DNA of 64,000 bases, taken from an uncultured Coriobacteriales bacterium (GTDB lineage: Bacteria; Actinomycetota; Coriobacteriia; Coriobacteriales; UMGS124). Each line of letters opens with the position of its first letter. The stretch's first letter is position 1. Below, in pieces: positions 49,505-57,612 of the stretch. The notes under the pieces were generated by a model. It was not told the DNA's origin. It did no database searches and worked only from the letters and a program-made list of their open reading frames with translations. The translations under genes and the position numbers were made by a program. The stretch covers positions 6,563-70,562 of the forward strand of contig CABQHM010000011.1 in assembly GCA_902464015.1 (NCBI GenBank). Direction: 5' to 3'.

Positions 49505-50611
49505 TTAGAGCAGCTTGCCTCCGTCGAGGTTCCTAAAGGTGCGAATCGCCCAGCGCCTGCGCTTTGTGTTAGGCGGGAACACGGCGTTCACAAGGGGCAT
49601 GCCCACTTTGAATGCAAAGAAGACGACGAGGCGATGGCGCAGGTCTGCCAGGTTGTGGTGGGAGTCCTCGAGCATCTGTGCGAGCTTCTTGCGGTAGGGG
49701 CAGCGGCGGGCGTATTGCCACCAGGCTTCGGCGAAGTCCACTTTGGGATAGAGCCAGGGGCGGTTGTCGGGGCCCGCGTAGTGTACGATCTTTGGCGCAC
49801 GACGGGCCTGTGCGTATGCGCCGCGCATCTCTGGGGGCGCGCAGGGAATGATGTGGCCGCAGCGCAGTCCCTGCCAGTCGAACAGGGTGTTCCATGCCAT
49901 GTCGAGCCGTACGAAGTCGCCGCTTGCAAGGTAGTTGAGAACGTCCTGGTCGAGCCACTGCCAATGGCGCACGGTGGCCAAGGCGATGCATTTGCCGGTG
50001 GGCGCGCTGCGGCGGAACTCCGCCAGGTTGAGCACGAGCACGCCTGCCTGGAAGTAGGTATACGGGTCCTCGAGACCTACGTCGTTCTTGAGATAGTCGT
50101 AAATGGCCTCGTCGTAGCCGCCTGCCATGCCGGCGGTGTCGGCATCGAGCGTGGCTGCAAGGAGATAGCCTTTGAGGTCCACGTCGTAGAGCTTGGCGAT
50201 GTCGTCGAGCACCACGAGGTCGCAGTCGATATAGGCAGCCTTGTCCACGCCGGGCAGAAGCTCGGGGGCGAGCAGGCGGTAATACGTCTCACAGGCAAAG
50301 TGGCCGTGGCAGGGGAGCGTGGCGTTTCCTGCAGCGGCCATGGCATCAAGGAAGCCCACGCGTACGTTGGGTTTGCATGAGGCCTGCCAATGCAGGAGCT
50401 CCATGTTTGCGGGGGAGATGTCGCTTGTGAGCACAATGATGTCGTACTCACGCTGCGGGTCGGAGTTCTCAAGTATTGACTGCAGCGTGACCGACATGTA
50501 CGGCACGAACTTCTCGTTGCAAGCGAGGAGCACGACCACATCGTTCATGGGTTGGCCGAGCTCGGCGGCATTCTTGCACAGGCCGATCGGCTGATTCGTC
50601 AAGGCATCCAT
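49505..50611 (-). CDS. Family 8 glycosyltransferase, probably read from a leaderless mRNA
   Basis: The 368-residue GT-A enzyme has VVLLACNEKFVPYMSVTLQSILENS, the DxD metal site in AAYIDCDLVVLDDI, TYFQAGVLVLNL, WLDQDVLNYL and KIVHYAGPDNRPWLY. Members use UDP-glucose or UDP-galactose on cell-surface glycans. The ATG at 50611 has no Shine-Dalgarno; the -10 at 50623-50618 puts the transcription start on the A of the ATG. A second Met at residue 22 (50548) also lacks one. It likely decorates envelope polymers with the neighbouring dlt and transglutaminase-like genes. Confidence 0.85.
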   Translation of the reverse strand: MDALTNQPIGLCKNAAELGQPMNDVVVLLACNEKFVPYMSVTLQSILENSDPQREYDIIVLTSDISPANMELLHWQASCKPNVRVGFLDAMAAAGNATLPCHGHFACETYYRLLAPELLPGVDKAAYIDCDLVVLDDIAKLYDVDLKGYLLAATLDADTAGMAGGYDEAIYDYLKNDVGLEDPYTYFQAGVLVLNLAEFRRSAPTGKCIALATVRHWQWLDQDVLNYLASGDFVRLDMAWNTLFDWQGLRCGHIIPCAPPEMRGAYAQARRAPKIVHYAGPDNRPWLYPKVDFAEAWWQYARRCPYRKKLAQMLEDSHHNLADLRHRLVVFFAFKVGMPLVNAVFPPNTKRRRWAIRTFRNLDGGKLL

Positions 50612-50617
50612 AGGGGA

Positions 50618-50647
50618 ATTGTACACGCCCACTGCACATTTCGCCAA
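50618..50647 (-). promoter_or_regulatory. Promoter of the GT8 gene (leaderless)
   Basis: On the minus strand TTGGCG (50647-50642), an 18-base spacer and TACAAT (50623-50618) end seven bases before the ATG at 50611, so the predicted start of transcription is the start codon itself. Confidence 0.6.
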
Positions 50648-50693
50648 GAGAACCCGCCACCTGACCACAAACCCACTCCACCGGTCCCCAATG

Positions 50694-50947
50694 CAGGTCC
50701 TGATGCGCAAAGCACACAGGGCCGATGTGCGCGGTGCGGGCCCTTGGCCTACTAGATGTACACCAAAGGTGCGCACTGCGCGTGAGGTCCCGTGCACGGA
50801 GCGCCCTTCGCGACGAGTCCCGTGGAGAACGCAGCGCATCAGCTTCCGTCCTTTAAAACGCAGGTTCTCACGCGCAAGGCGCACGGGGCCGATGCGTACT
50901 AGATGTACGTGAGGTCCCGTGGAACGCGGCGCATCAGGTTCTGCATC
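50694..50947. repeat. Palindromic repeat cluster, left copy (two units)
   Basis: The 339-base gap 50612-50950 holds no gene besides the GT8 promoter. Unit B (50857-50947) has GTTCTCACGCGCAAGG, CACGGGGCC, the apical GTACTAGATGTAC, GGTCCCGTG and GCGCATCAGGTTC, folding into one long hairpin with a mismatched outer arm. Unit A (about 50694-50850) has outer arms TGATGCGC and GCGCATCA with a nested hairpin (GCGCGGTGC with GCACTGCGC, apical TACTAGATGTAC). The same family recurs at 57.05-57.38 kb. Confidence 0.75.
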
Positions 50948-50950
50948 ATC

Positions 50951-52456
50951 CTACCCGGCGCGGTAGCCGGTATCGAGGGTGTAGGAGAGTGAAGTCGCCG
51001 GCAGCAACCAGCCGTTGGACGAAAGCGAGGCGTCGATGAGGCACTGCCTGCCGTCGAGGCTCGTGAGGAACACAAGGCCGTGGTCGCCCCAGTTGCCGCT
51101 CTGGCGCAGCACCAGGCAGGGTTCGGCGATGGCGTCGGCGTAGCCGTAGTAGCGCATGATGTACTGGATGGCCGCCGCGAACTCGTAGCAGTTGGCCGTC
51201 ATGTTGGTGAAGCACTGCTTGGCGTAGGTGATGCGCCAGTCGCCCTCAACGTCCCAAGGACGCTGGTTCTGGTCGTTTTCGACGTAGTCGATCCAGGAGA
51301 TGTGCAGGTAGGTGTAGTAAGCGTTGTCGCCGGCATCCAGGCCGTCCTGTGCCTGGCTGTCGCAGTAGTTCTTCACCAGCTGGTCGAGCTCGGCGTCACC
51401 CGTGGTGAAATAGCCGGTGGGCGACCAGGGATCCTCGACACCGCCCGAGTTGTATGCTGCGTCCTTGTTGAAAGACGTGGTCGAGTAGCTCCACACGTCT
51501 TCCTGGGCGATGGTCGAGACGTCATCCACGTCGTGGGGGGTCTGATCATGAGGGTCGGTTGTGGGTTGCTGTGCGGCAGACGTCGCATCGGTCGTGCCGG
51601 TGTCGGTGCTCGTGCCTGCAGCAGGAGCGGCGCTCGGCGTCGCGTCGGCGCTTGTGCCAGCGGTCGTGGTATCAGCCGTTGAAGAGGCGGCAGGGGCGCT
51701 GTCCTGCGAGCTTTCCGCCTGCACATAGCCCTGATTGGCGTTGCCGGCCACGCAGTTGCCCACGAGGGCAATGACGACGAGCAAGGCGACGGCACCTACG
51801 GCTGCCACCGGGTAGATGGGGTTTGACTGCATGAGCTCGACCACGCGCGCGAGTGGTTCAGGCAGCGCGGGGATCGCGGCTGATGCATCATGGGCTGCAT
51901 GGGTGGCGACATACTCCTGGCTCGAGTGCGTGCGGGCGGTGCCATGCGCGTCTTGCGCGTATCGGGTGCCTTCGCGCTGTGATTGGCTGGAATGGTCGTC
52001 TGTAGCATGCGCAGAACGATAGCTGCCCTGACCATAGCCGTCGCAACGGGTGTCACGGCGGGCTTCATGGCCCTCTTGGGCATACCCGCCGCGCCAAGAC
52101 GCATCGCCTTGGTCATATCCGGTTTGCTGGGCGTAATACGGCTGCTGGGCGTAGCGTGCGCTCGAGCTGGCGCGGTCCGTACCGTACTCGTGGCTCGTGG
52201 CACGCGCGCTGTAGCCGCCCTCGGCATACCTTGCATGGCTGTCGTCGGCATACTGGCGCTGCGTCTTGGGGCGACCAGACGGATAGCAGTCCTGCGTGTT
52301 GGGACTGTCGTAACGCTGGACACGAGGCTGCGTCGCTTCGCTGCGGTCATACCCGGCGCTATATGAATGGCCATAGTCATGCGAGGAGGAGCGCCCGCCC
52401 TGTGTAGGGGAGGCGTGGCGGTTGGGGTTATCGCTGCGGTAACGCTCGTCTGCCAT
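50951..52456 (-). CDS. Membrane-anchored transglutaminase-like protein with a disordered N-terminus
   Basis: The 501-residue protein has about 200 residues of Ser/Tyr/Gln/His-rich low-complexity cytosolic sequence, one membrane helix (IYPVAAVGAVALLVVIALVG, about 216-235) and a Thr/Ala/Ser-rich external linker. A C-terminal transglutaminase-like domain follows, with Cys-423 (NCYEFAAAIQYIM), His-459 (GDHGLVFLT) and Asp-475 (CLIDASLSS) as likely triad. Such domains act as proteases or crosslinkers at the cell surface. The ATG at 52456 lacks a good Shine-Dalgarno; translation may be coupled to dltX, 16 bases upstream. It appears to be the last gene of the dlt operon. Confidence 0.78.
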   Translation of the reverse strand: MADERYRSDNPNRHASPTQGGRSSSHDYGHSYSAGYDRSEATQPRVQRYDSPNTQDCYPSGRPKTQRQYADDSHARYAEGGYSARATSHEYGTDRASSSARYAQQPYYAQQTGYDQGDASWRGGYAQEGHEARRDTRCDGYGQGSYRSAHATDDHSSQSQREGTRYAQDAHGTARTHSSQEYVATHAAHDASAAIPALPEPLARVVELMQSNPIYPVAAVGAVALLVVIALVGNCVAGNANQGYVQAESSQDSAPAASSTADTTTAGTSADATPSAAPAAGTSTDTGTTDATSAAQQPTTDPHDQTPHDVDDVSTIAQEDVWSYSTTSFNKDAAYNSGGVEDPWSPTGYFTTGDAELDQLVKNYCDSQAQDGLDAGDNAYYTYLHISWIDYVENDQNQRPWDVEGDWRITYAKQCFTNMTANCYEFAAAIQYIMRYYGYADAIAEPCLVLRQSGNWGDHGLVFLTSLDGRQCLIDASLSSNGWLLPATSLSYTLDTGYRAG

Positions 52457-52472
52457 GAGGGCGGGTCACATC

Positions 52473-52694
52473 CTAGAACTGGTTGTAGATGAAGTCGGCA
52501 CTGCCGCCGAAGTCGGAGAAGGCCGAGAAGAGGAAGATGCCGAAAACAATGGCGCAAAAAGCGAGGGCCACTGCGATGCACGCAATGCCGTTGTGTTCGG
52601 CAAACCAGGTACGTCCCGTCTCCTTGACCTTTGCCATGGTGAGGGGCTGCCTGGGCTCATTCTTTTTGAAATGCTTGCCGGATTGCTCTGCCAC
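52473..52694 (-). CDS. dltX: DltX-like small membrane protein
   Basis: The 73-residue protein has one membrane helix (NGIACIAVALAFCAIVFGIFLFSAF) and ends SADFIYNQF. DltX proteins of Firmicutes are about 50 residues with one helix and a conserved C-terminal FIYNEF-type signature, reported to be needed for D-alanylation of teichoic acids. The GTG at 52694 follows GGAGGGCGAG and lies one base past the dltD stop. Here it sits at the 3' end of the operon instead of before dltA, and its N-terminal cytosolic part is longer. Confidence 0.8.
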   Translation of the reverse strand: MAEQSGKHFKKNEPRQPLTMAKVKETGRTWFAEHNGIACIAVALAFCAIVFGIFLFSAFSDFGGSADFIYNQF

Positions 52695-52695
52695 G

Positions 52696-53892
52696 TTACT
52701 CGCCCTCCCCGTTTGCAAACTCATAGATGGCCTGGTTGAGGTCGACCCAACCCGTCCAGCCAAAGTGCACGATGTCGTAGAGCCAGTACGTCTCATACTC
52801 GCGGTCGGAGAAATCGCACACCTGGGCGCCCGCTTCCTCGCAAATCTGGCGCACGTGGCTGTAGCAGTTCTCACGCGTCTGCGCATCGATGCCGAGCAGG
52901 TCGTAATACGGGCCCATCTCCGGGCAGATGACGACCATGACATCGATGCCGCACTCGTTTGCTACCTGCAGGAACGCTGCGAGGTCGTCGTATTCAGGGG
53001 TGTCTGAGTACGTCTCGTTGGCACGGGAGCCCGCGGCTGCGTCGAGCACGGGGGCGAGCGCCTTGGAGTAGAAGCCGTCCTCGACGCCCCAGTCGTTGTT
53101 GGTCGAGCGGGTCTTGGCATATTCAAGCGCCTCGGCGCGCATGGCGTCCCAATCAGGCGCCTGCTCGGCCTGGCCGTCGACGCGCTCGATGCCGCGGGCG
53201 CGCACGTCCTGCAGGTCGCGGCGCAGCGACAAGTCGTCGAACGCGGAGAACACGATGCGGTTGAGGCCGTCTTGCGGCAGCGACCCCGAGGCGGAGTCGA
53301 GCTTGGTCTCGTCGATTCCCAGCTCGCCCAGACGCTGGCGTACATAGGCCTTGGTCTCGTCGCTGATGGCGTCGTTGTCGCAGAATGCCTGGTAAAGCGA
53401 GTAAGAGAAGCGCGTCTGGAACGTCGAGGCATCTTCGCCGCCGTCAACGAACCAGCCGGGGCTCACGATGAGCGCGCACTTCTGACGCGGCAGGCCCTCT
53501 TTTTGGGCAAGGGCGCCCAGGGCGATGGTCTGCCAAAGGCTCTGGTCGTACGCCTCGCCCACGAGCATGAGGTCGAGTCCGTAGTTCGTGGTTCCAAAGA
53601 CCTGTGAGGCCACTTGAGGCACGATGCTAGACGGTGTGGAGAACTCCGAGGAGCCGAAGACGACAAGCGAGCGGTCGGTCATGCTGGCGCGCATAAAGTC
53701 GACGCTGGAAGATTTGGCCCCCGAGTACACGTAGCCGTAGTTGGCGTCCGCACTGGAGTCACCCTGTGCAGGCCAAGCGGTGAAGACGCATGCTGCGCCA
53801 ACACCTGCCAGGGCCACGCCGGCGCAGGCTGCAGCCAGGCGCAGACGCACCTGGCGGGGGTTCATAGGAGTTGGCTTCTTCGCGCGTGCCAC
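52696..53892 (-). CDS. dltD: DltD, D-alanyl transfer protein
   Basis: The 398-residue protein has an N-terminal anchor (RLAAACAGVALAGVGAACVF) and an external SGNH-like domain: VVFGSSEFSTP with the nucleophile at Ser-82 or its neighbour, LIVSPGWF, and the catalytic DIVHFGWTGW with Asp-373 and His-376. It works with DltB to move D-Ala to teichoic acids. The GTG at 53892 follows AAAGG. Confidence 0.9.
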   Translation of the reverse strand: MARAKKPTPMNPRQVRLRLAAACAGVALAGVGAACVFTAWPAQGDSSADANYGYVYSGAKSSSVDFMRASMTDRSLVVFGSSEFSTPSSIVPQVASQVFGTTNYGLDLMLVGEAYDQSLWQTIALGALAQKEGLPRQKCALIVSPGWFVDGGEDASTFQTRFSYSLYQAFCDNDAISDETKAYVRQRLGELGIDETKLDSASGSLPQDGLNRIVFSAFDDLSLRRDLQDVRARGIERVDGQAEQAPDWDAMRAEALEYAKTRSTNNDWGVEDGFYSKALAPVLDAAAGSRANETYSDTPEYDDLAAFLQVANECGIDVMVVICPEMGPYYDLLGIDAQTRENCYSHVRQICEEAGAQVCDFSDREYETYWLYDIVHFGWTGWVDLNQAIYEFANGEGE

Positions 53893-53925
53893 GTCGTGCC
53901 TTTCGAATGTGCCGAGGGCTTGGTT

Positions 53926-54174
53926 TTACATGCGCTCGCGGGTGCGGGCGACGATCTTGTTCAGGGTGTTCATTTCCTCGCGCTCCAGCTCAGTGGGGGC
54001 GATGGACACGCCGAAGTTGGACTCGAGGGCCACGAGCAGCTCGATGGCGGTGAGGGAGTCGAGCACGTCTTCCTCGAAGAGGTCGATATCGGGCTCGTCG
54101 CGAATGTCGTCCTCGCCGGTGATGTCGGCCACGAGGTCGCAAATCTGGTCGAAGAGGTTCTCAGGTGCGCTCAT
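53926..54174 (-). CDS. dltC: D-alanyl carrier protein DltC
   Basis: The 82-residue acyl carrier protein has the phosphopantetheine site at Ser-40 in EEDVLDSLTAIELLVALE. DltA loads it with D-Ala and DltB takes the group across the membrane. It lies between dltB (18 bases) and dltD (33 bases). Confidence 0.94.
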   Translation of the reverse strand: MSAPENLFDQICDLVADITGEDDIRDEPDIDLFEEDVLDSLTAIELLVALESNFGVSIAPTELEREEMNTLNKIVARTRERM

Positions 54175-54192
54175 GTTGGGTTCCTTTCGTTG

Positions 54193-55389
54193 TTATGCAC
54201 TGATGGGGTGCAGTACCTGACCGCTGAAAAGGGCAAAGCCGAAGAACACGCAAACCATGGTGACGGCCCACGAGACGACGCGGAACCATCCTTCCTTGCG
54301 ATGTTTCTTGTAGAACTTGCTCTTCTTCTGGAAGGCCTCGCAGCTAGCAAGAAGCACGCCGTGGTACACGCCGTATACCAGGTAGTCCGCCGTGAGGCCG
54401 TGCCACATGCCCATGAGGACGAAGTTGATCATGAAGGCGACGCAGGCGCAGGTGAGCGTGGAGGAGAAGAGCTTGCGCTTGAGGGCGAACTGCGTGAAGC
54501 GCATGAACACGAAGTCGCGCAGCCAGCTGGAAAGGCTGATGTGCCAGCGGTTCCAGAAGTCCTTGATGTCGGTGGCGCAGAAGGGTGCGCGGAAGTTGCG
54601 CGGCACGTCCACACCCAGCGCGTAGCCCACGCCCATTGCCATGTGCGAGTAACCTGCGAAATCGAAGAACAGGTACAGGCCGTAGGCAAAGGCGTACACG
54701 AGCTGAGTTGCCGCGAAGGCGCCGCCCGTGGAGGTTCCGATGGCGGCCGGTCCGAACCACATGAGCCACTGTGCGAGCGGGGCAATCACGAACTTATAGA
54801 GTGTGCCCACAACGAACCAGCCGGCGCCGCGCAGCAAAAGCTCCAGGTAAGCGTCGCGGTCGAGCGTGTCGGTCATGTTTGCCTCGAAGGGGCGGCTACG
54901 AAGGATGGGGCCAGAGGTAAACGTGGGGAAGAACGACAGGAAGTACAGGTAATGCCAGGTCTTTACCTCGCAGATGAGCCCGTCGCGAATCTCGATGAGC
55001 ATCTGCACGGCCTTGAAGGTGATGTAGGAGATGCCCAGAAAGCCCAGGAAGTTGGGCTCGAACACCACGCCCACCTTGTAGACGGCCAAAGGCGCAATCT
55101 GCACGGCCAGGGCGACGCGGTACAGCGCGACGGCGCGGGGCGAGGACTCGCGGCCTTCGCCGGGGTTGAACAACTTGCACACCCACCGGGCAAGTGCGAT
55201 GGAGCCTACCAGGTAGCAGACGAAGAAGACAAGCGACGGCAGCGCCTTGCTGTAGAGCAGGGCAAGCATCGCAAGCGACGCCACGCAGCCCCAGGGGGCG
55301 ATGGGCTTCTCCCGCACGCCGAGCACAACGGCCACGGCCACGATGGGGATGAGCAGTATGAAGAATGCCGGGTCGAGGTAGAAGCTCAT
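54193..55389 (-). CDS. dltB: DltB, MBOAT-family D-alanyl transferase
   Basis: The 398-residue membrane protein has many helices and the MBOAT core: FFDFAGYSHMAMGVGYALGVDVPRNF, KDFWNRWHISLSSWLRDFVF, and the active-site His in MNFVLMGMWHGLTADYLVYGVYHG (seen as NFVLMGMWHGL). It accepts D-Ala from DltC. It starts 15 bases after the dltA stop. Confidence 0.95.
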   Translation of the reverse strand: MSFYLDPAFFILLIPIVAVAVVLGVREKPIAPWGCVASLAMLALLYSKALPSLVFFVCYLVGSIALARWVCKLFNPGEGRESSPRAVALYRVALAVQIAPLAVYKVGVVFEPNFLGFLGISYITFKAVQMLIEIRDGLICEVKTWHYLYFLSFFPTFTSGPILRSRPFEANMTDTLDRDAYLELLLRGAGWFVVGTLYKFVIAPLAQWLMWFGPAAIGTSTGGAFAATQLVYAFAYGLYLFFDFAGYSHMAMGVGYALGVDVPRNFRAPFCATDIKDFWNRWHISLSSWLRDFVFMRFTQFALKRKLFSSTLTCACVAFMINFVLMGMWHGLTADYLVYGVYHGVLLASCEAFQKKSKFYKKHRKEGWFRVVSWAVTMVCVFFGFALFSGQVLHPISA

Positions 55390-55404
55390 GCCTGCTGGCC
55401 TGTC

Positions 55405-57006
55405 TTACAGCTCGAACATGGCGGCGAGCGCCTTGCGGTCGGCCTTGCCGTTGGAGTTCAACGGCATGGAGTCGATGTACTTGAAGGAGCTCGGTACCAT
55501 GTAGGTGGGGAGAGCCTGCTTGAGCTGGGACTTGATCTTCTTGGTGAGGGCAAAGCCGCGCGGGGCTTCCAGGTCGGAGGGCACGACGATGGCCGTGAGG
55601 TGGGCGATGGAGCCACCCTTGCGCACGGGCAGCACGCATGCCATGCGCACCTCGGGCACTGCCACGAGGCACGACTCGATGTCGCCCAGCTCGATGCGGT
55701 AGCCGTGGAGCTTCACCTGCAGGTCGAGCCTGCCGTGGTAGTAGATGATACCGGAGGGGTCGCGAGTGACCTCGTCGCCCGTGCGGTACGACTTGCGGCC
55801 CTGCGCCAGCACCTCAGGGCAGGAGTGGAAGGCGGCCTCGGTGATGTCGGGGCGCTTCCAGTAGCCGCGGGCCACGGTGTTGCCCACGATGTACATCTCG
55901 CCGGGAGTGCCGTCGGGCACCTGCTCGAGCGTGGCGGGGTCCACCACATAGAGGTCGGTGCCGGGCTTGGAGAAGCCGATGGGCAGGGCCTTGTCGGCGC
56001 TCAGCATTTCATCGGTGATGCGGCACAGCGTCACCAGGTCGGTGGACTCGGTGGGGCCGTAGCCGTTGTAGACCTCGACGCGACCGTTGAAGCGCTCGCG
56101 CACGGCGCGCACGGTCTCGGGGCGCAGCGTCTCGCCGGCCAGGAGCATGCGGCGCAGGCGCGGCATGAGGGTATCGCCGAAGGAAGGATCGGCCAGGCAT
56201 TGCTCGACAAAGGAAGGCGTGGAGACCCAGTCCGTGGCGCCCGAACGGCCAAGCGCCTCGAACGTGGCGGCCAGGCTTGCGTCGGCGGCCGCCTCGTTGG
56301 CGAAGCACGTGTCGCCGCGGGTAAGGCCGCAGCACATGTCGGTGATGCTCACGTCGAAGGAGAAGGGGGTGCGGTTGAACCACACGCGTCCGCCGAAGTC
56401 GGGGTCCTGACCCTCCGAGAGAGGCTCGTCGAAGGCGTAGTCGCTCGTCATCCAGTCATAGAAGCCGTCGACGCACTCAGTGGTGACCTCAACGCCCTTG
56501 GGCGTGCCGGTGCTGCCCGAGGTGAAGAGGATGTAATAGGTGTCCTGGGCACCCAGGCCCTCGAGGGCGGCTGCCTGCTCGGCGCTGAAAGGCTGGGCGC
56601 ATGCGGCCGCGAGCTCCTCGGGACCGATGCAAGGAGCACCCATCTCGGGGGCGTCTGCCTGGGTGAACGTGCCAATGGTGTCAAGCACGGCAGTGGGTGC
56701 GACCTGGGAGGCGATGTTTGCCACGCGCTCAGCGGGGTAGACCGTGTCGACAGGCGCATAGGCATGGCCCGATTTCACGCAAGCCAGGAAGCTCACGAGC
56801 ATAAGGGGTGACTTGTGGCCGTACACCACAAGCGGGGCCTTTGCGGGAATGTCGGGGTGGCCGGCGATCCAGCAGGCAAGGGCATCGGAGGCGCGGCGCA
56901 GCTGCGAGAACGTGATGCGCTCGCCGTCGCTGTTGACGAAGGCGACGCGGTTCGGCACGAGGTCGGCCTGGGCGTCTACGGCTTTGACAAAGGCGCTAGC
57001 GATCAC
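55405..57006 (-). CDS. dltA: D-alanine:D-alanyl carrier protein ligase DltA
   Basis: The 533-residue adenylating enzyme has PLVVYGHKSPLMLVSFLACVKSGHAYAPVD, the P-loop YILFTSGSTGTPKGVEVT, FDVSITDM, YNGYGPTESTD, the ATP-binding YRTGDEVTRD and the C-terminal lysine in NSNGKADRKAL. It activates D-Ala and loads DltC. I prefer the GTG at 57006, eight bases after AGGGAG; the TTG at 57012 would be only two bases from it. It is the first gene of the dlt operon. Confidence 0.94.
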   Translation of the reverse strand: MIASAFVKAVDAQADLVPNRVAFVNSDGERITFSQLRRASDALACWIAGHPDIPAKAPLVVYGHKSPLMLVSFLACVKSGHAYAPVDTVYPAERVANIASQVAPTAVLDTIGTFTQADAPEMGAPCIGPEELAAACAQPFSAEQAAALEGLGAQDTYYILFTSGSTGTPKGVEVTTECVDGFYDWMTSDYAFDEPLSEGQDPDFGGRVWFNRTPFSFDVSITDMCCGLTRGDTCFANEAAADASLAATFEALGRSGATDWVSTPSFVEQCLADPSFGDTLMPRLRRMLLAGETLRPETVRAVRERFNGRVEVYNGYGPTESTDLVTLCRITDEMLSADKALPIGFSKPGTDLYVVDPATLEQVPDGTPGEMYIVGNTVARGYWKRPDITEAAFHSCPEVLAQGRKSYRTGDEVTRDPSGIIYYHGRLDLQVKLHGYRIELGDIESCLVAVPEVRMACVLPVRKGGSIAHLTAIVVPSDLEAPRGFALTKKIKSQLKQALPTYMVPSSFKYIDSMPLNSNGKADRKALAAMFEL

Positions 57007-57019
57007 AGTCAAGTCTCCC

Positions 57020-57035
57020 TACTCAGTATTGAGTA
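57020..57035. promoter_or_regulatory. Palindrome in the dlt leader, possible operator
   Basis: TACTCA-GTAT-TGAGTA is a perfect 6-base inverted repeat 14 bases upstream of the dltA GTG; it covers the ribosome binding site edge. A TTGATT lies upstream but no clear -10 was found. Confidence 0.45.
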
Positions 57036-57052
57036 CCAAAAATCAAACAGCG

Positions 57053-57379
57053 GCCCGAGCGCAACGCGGCACATCAGGTTCCGTATCCCGCTAAAAAGCG
57101 GGTTCTGATGCGCAAAGCGCGCAGGGCCGACGTGTACTGGAGTACTCTAGGTCCTGCGCAATGCCGCGCATCAGGTTCCGCATCCCACTAAAACGCGGGT
57201 TCTCGTCCGCAAGGCGCCGGGAGGCGACGTGTACTGGAGTACTCTAGCCTCCCGGGAACGCAGCGGACGAGGTTCCACACCCCTACTAAAACGCGGGTTC
57301 TCACGCGCAAGGCGCACGGAGCCGATGTGTACTGGAGTACATGAGGCTCCGTGGAACGCGGCGCGTGAGGTTCCGCATC
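57053..57379. repeat. Palindromic repeat cluster, right copy (three and a half units, covarying arms)
   Basis: The 378-base gap 57007-57384 holds three full units starting GCGGGTTC at 57098, 57195 and 57293 (period 97-98), preceded by a 3'-half remnant at 57053-57090. Each folds into one long hairpin with constant apex GTACTGGAGTAC. Outer arms: CTGATGCGC/GCGCATCAG, CTCGTCCGC/GCGGACGAG, CTCACGCGC/GCGCGTGAG. Inner arms: GCGCAGGGCC/GGTCCTGCGC, CCGGGAGGC/GCCTCCCGG, CACGGAGCC/GGCTCCGTG. The arms differ between units yet always pair. Confidence 0.85.
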
Positions 57380-57384
57380 AAACT

Positions 57385-57612
57385 TTAGTTGTTGTTGATG
57401 ACAGGAAGATCGTCGCCGTAGCAATTATCCTGCTCGCCCTCGCCTGCGCTGTTGTCCGAGGAAGCGGGCTGCGAGGCAGCGGGCGTGGCGCTCTGCACCG
57501 TGGTGCCCTGCTGCTCCTGCTCGCCGCAACCGGTGAGTGCGAGGGCACCGGCGGCCAGAAGGGCGGCACCGGCAAGCACGACGATGTTCTTGAGAGAGTT
57601 GGTGCGGGTCAT
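57385..57612 (-). CDS. Small lipoprotein (75 aa)
   Basis: The protein has a lipoprotein signal (MTRTNSLKNIVVLAGAALLA, then the lipobox ALTGC with Cys-29) and a 46-residue Gln/Ser/Ala-rich mature part ending DDLPVINNN. No domain is recognised. GGAGGT precedes the ATG at 57612, which decides against a longer in-frame extension. It lies upstream of the dlt operon on the same strand, separated by the palindromic repeats. Confidence 0.75.
   Translation of the reverse strand: MTRTNSLKNIVVLAGAALLAAGALALTGCGEQEQQGTTVQSATPAASQPASSDNSAGEGEQDNCYGDDLPVINNN

Noticed and set aside
53614..56811. 1065-codon open frame on the plus strand across the dlt operon
   Set aside because: Antisense to dltD, dltC, dltB and dltA, all of which have family motifs and ribosome binding sites; the plus-strand translation is compositionally biased without domains.
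50694..57379. CRISPR array made of the repeats at 50.7 and 57.1 kb
   Set aside because: Units are 90-100 bases, long palindromes with variable arms and no unique spacers; no cas genes are present.
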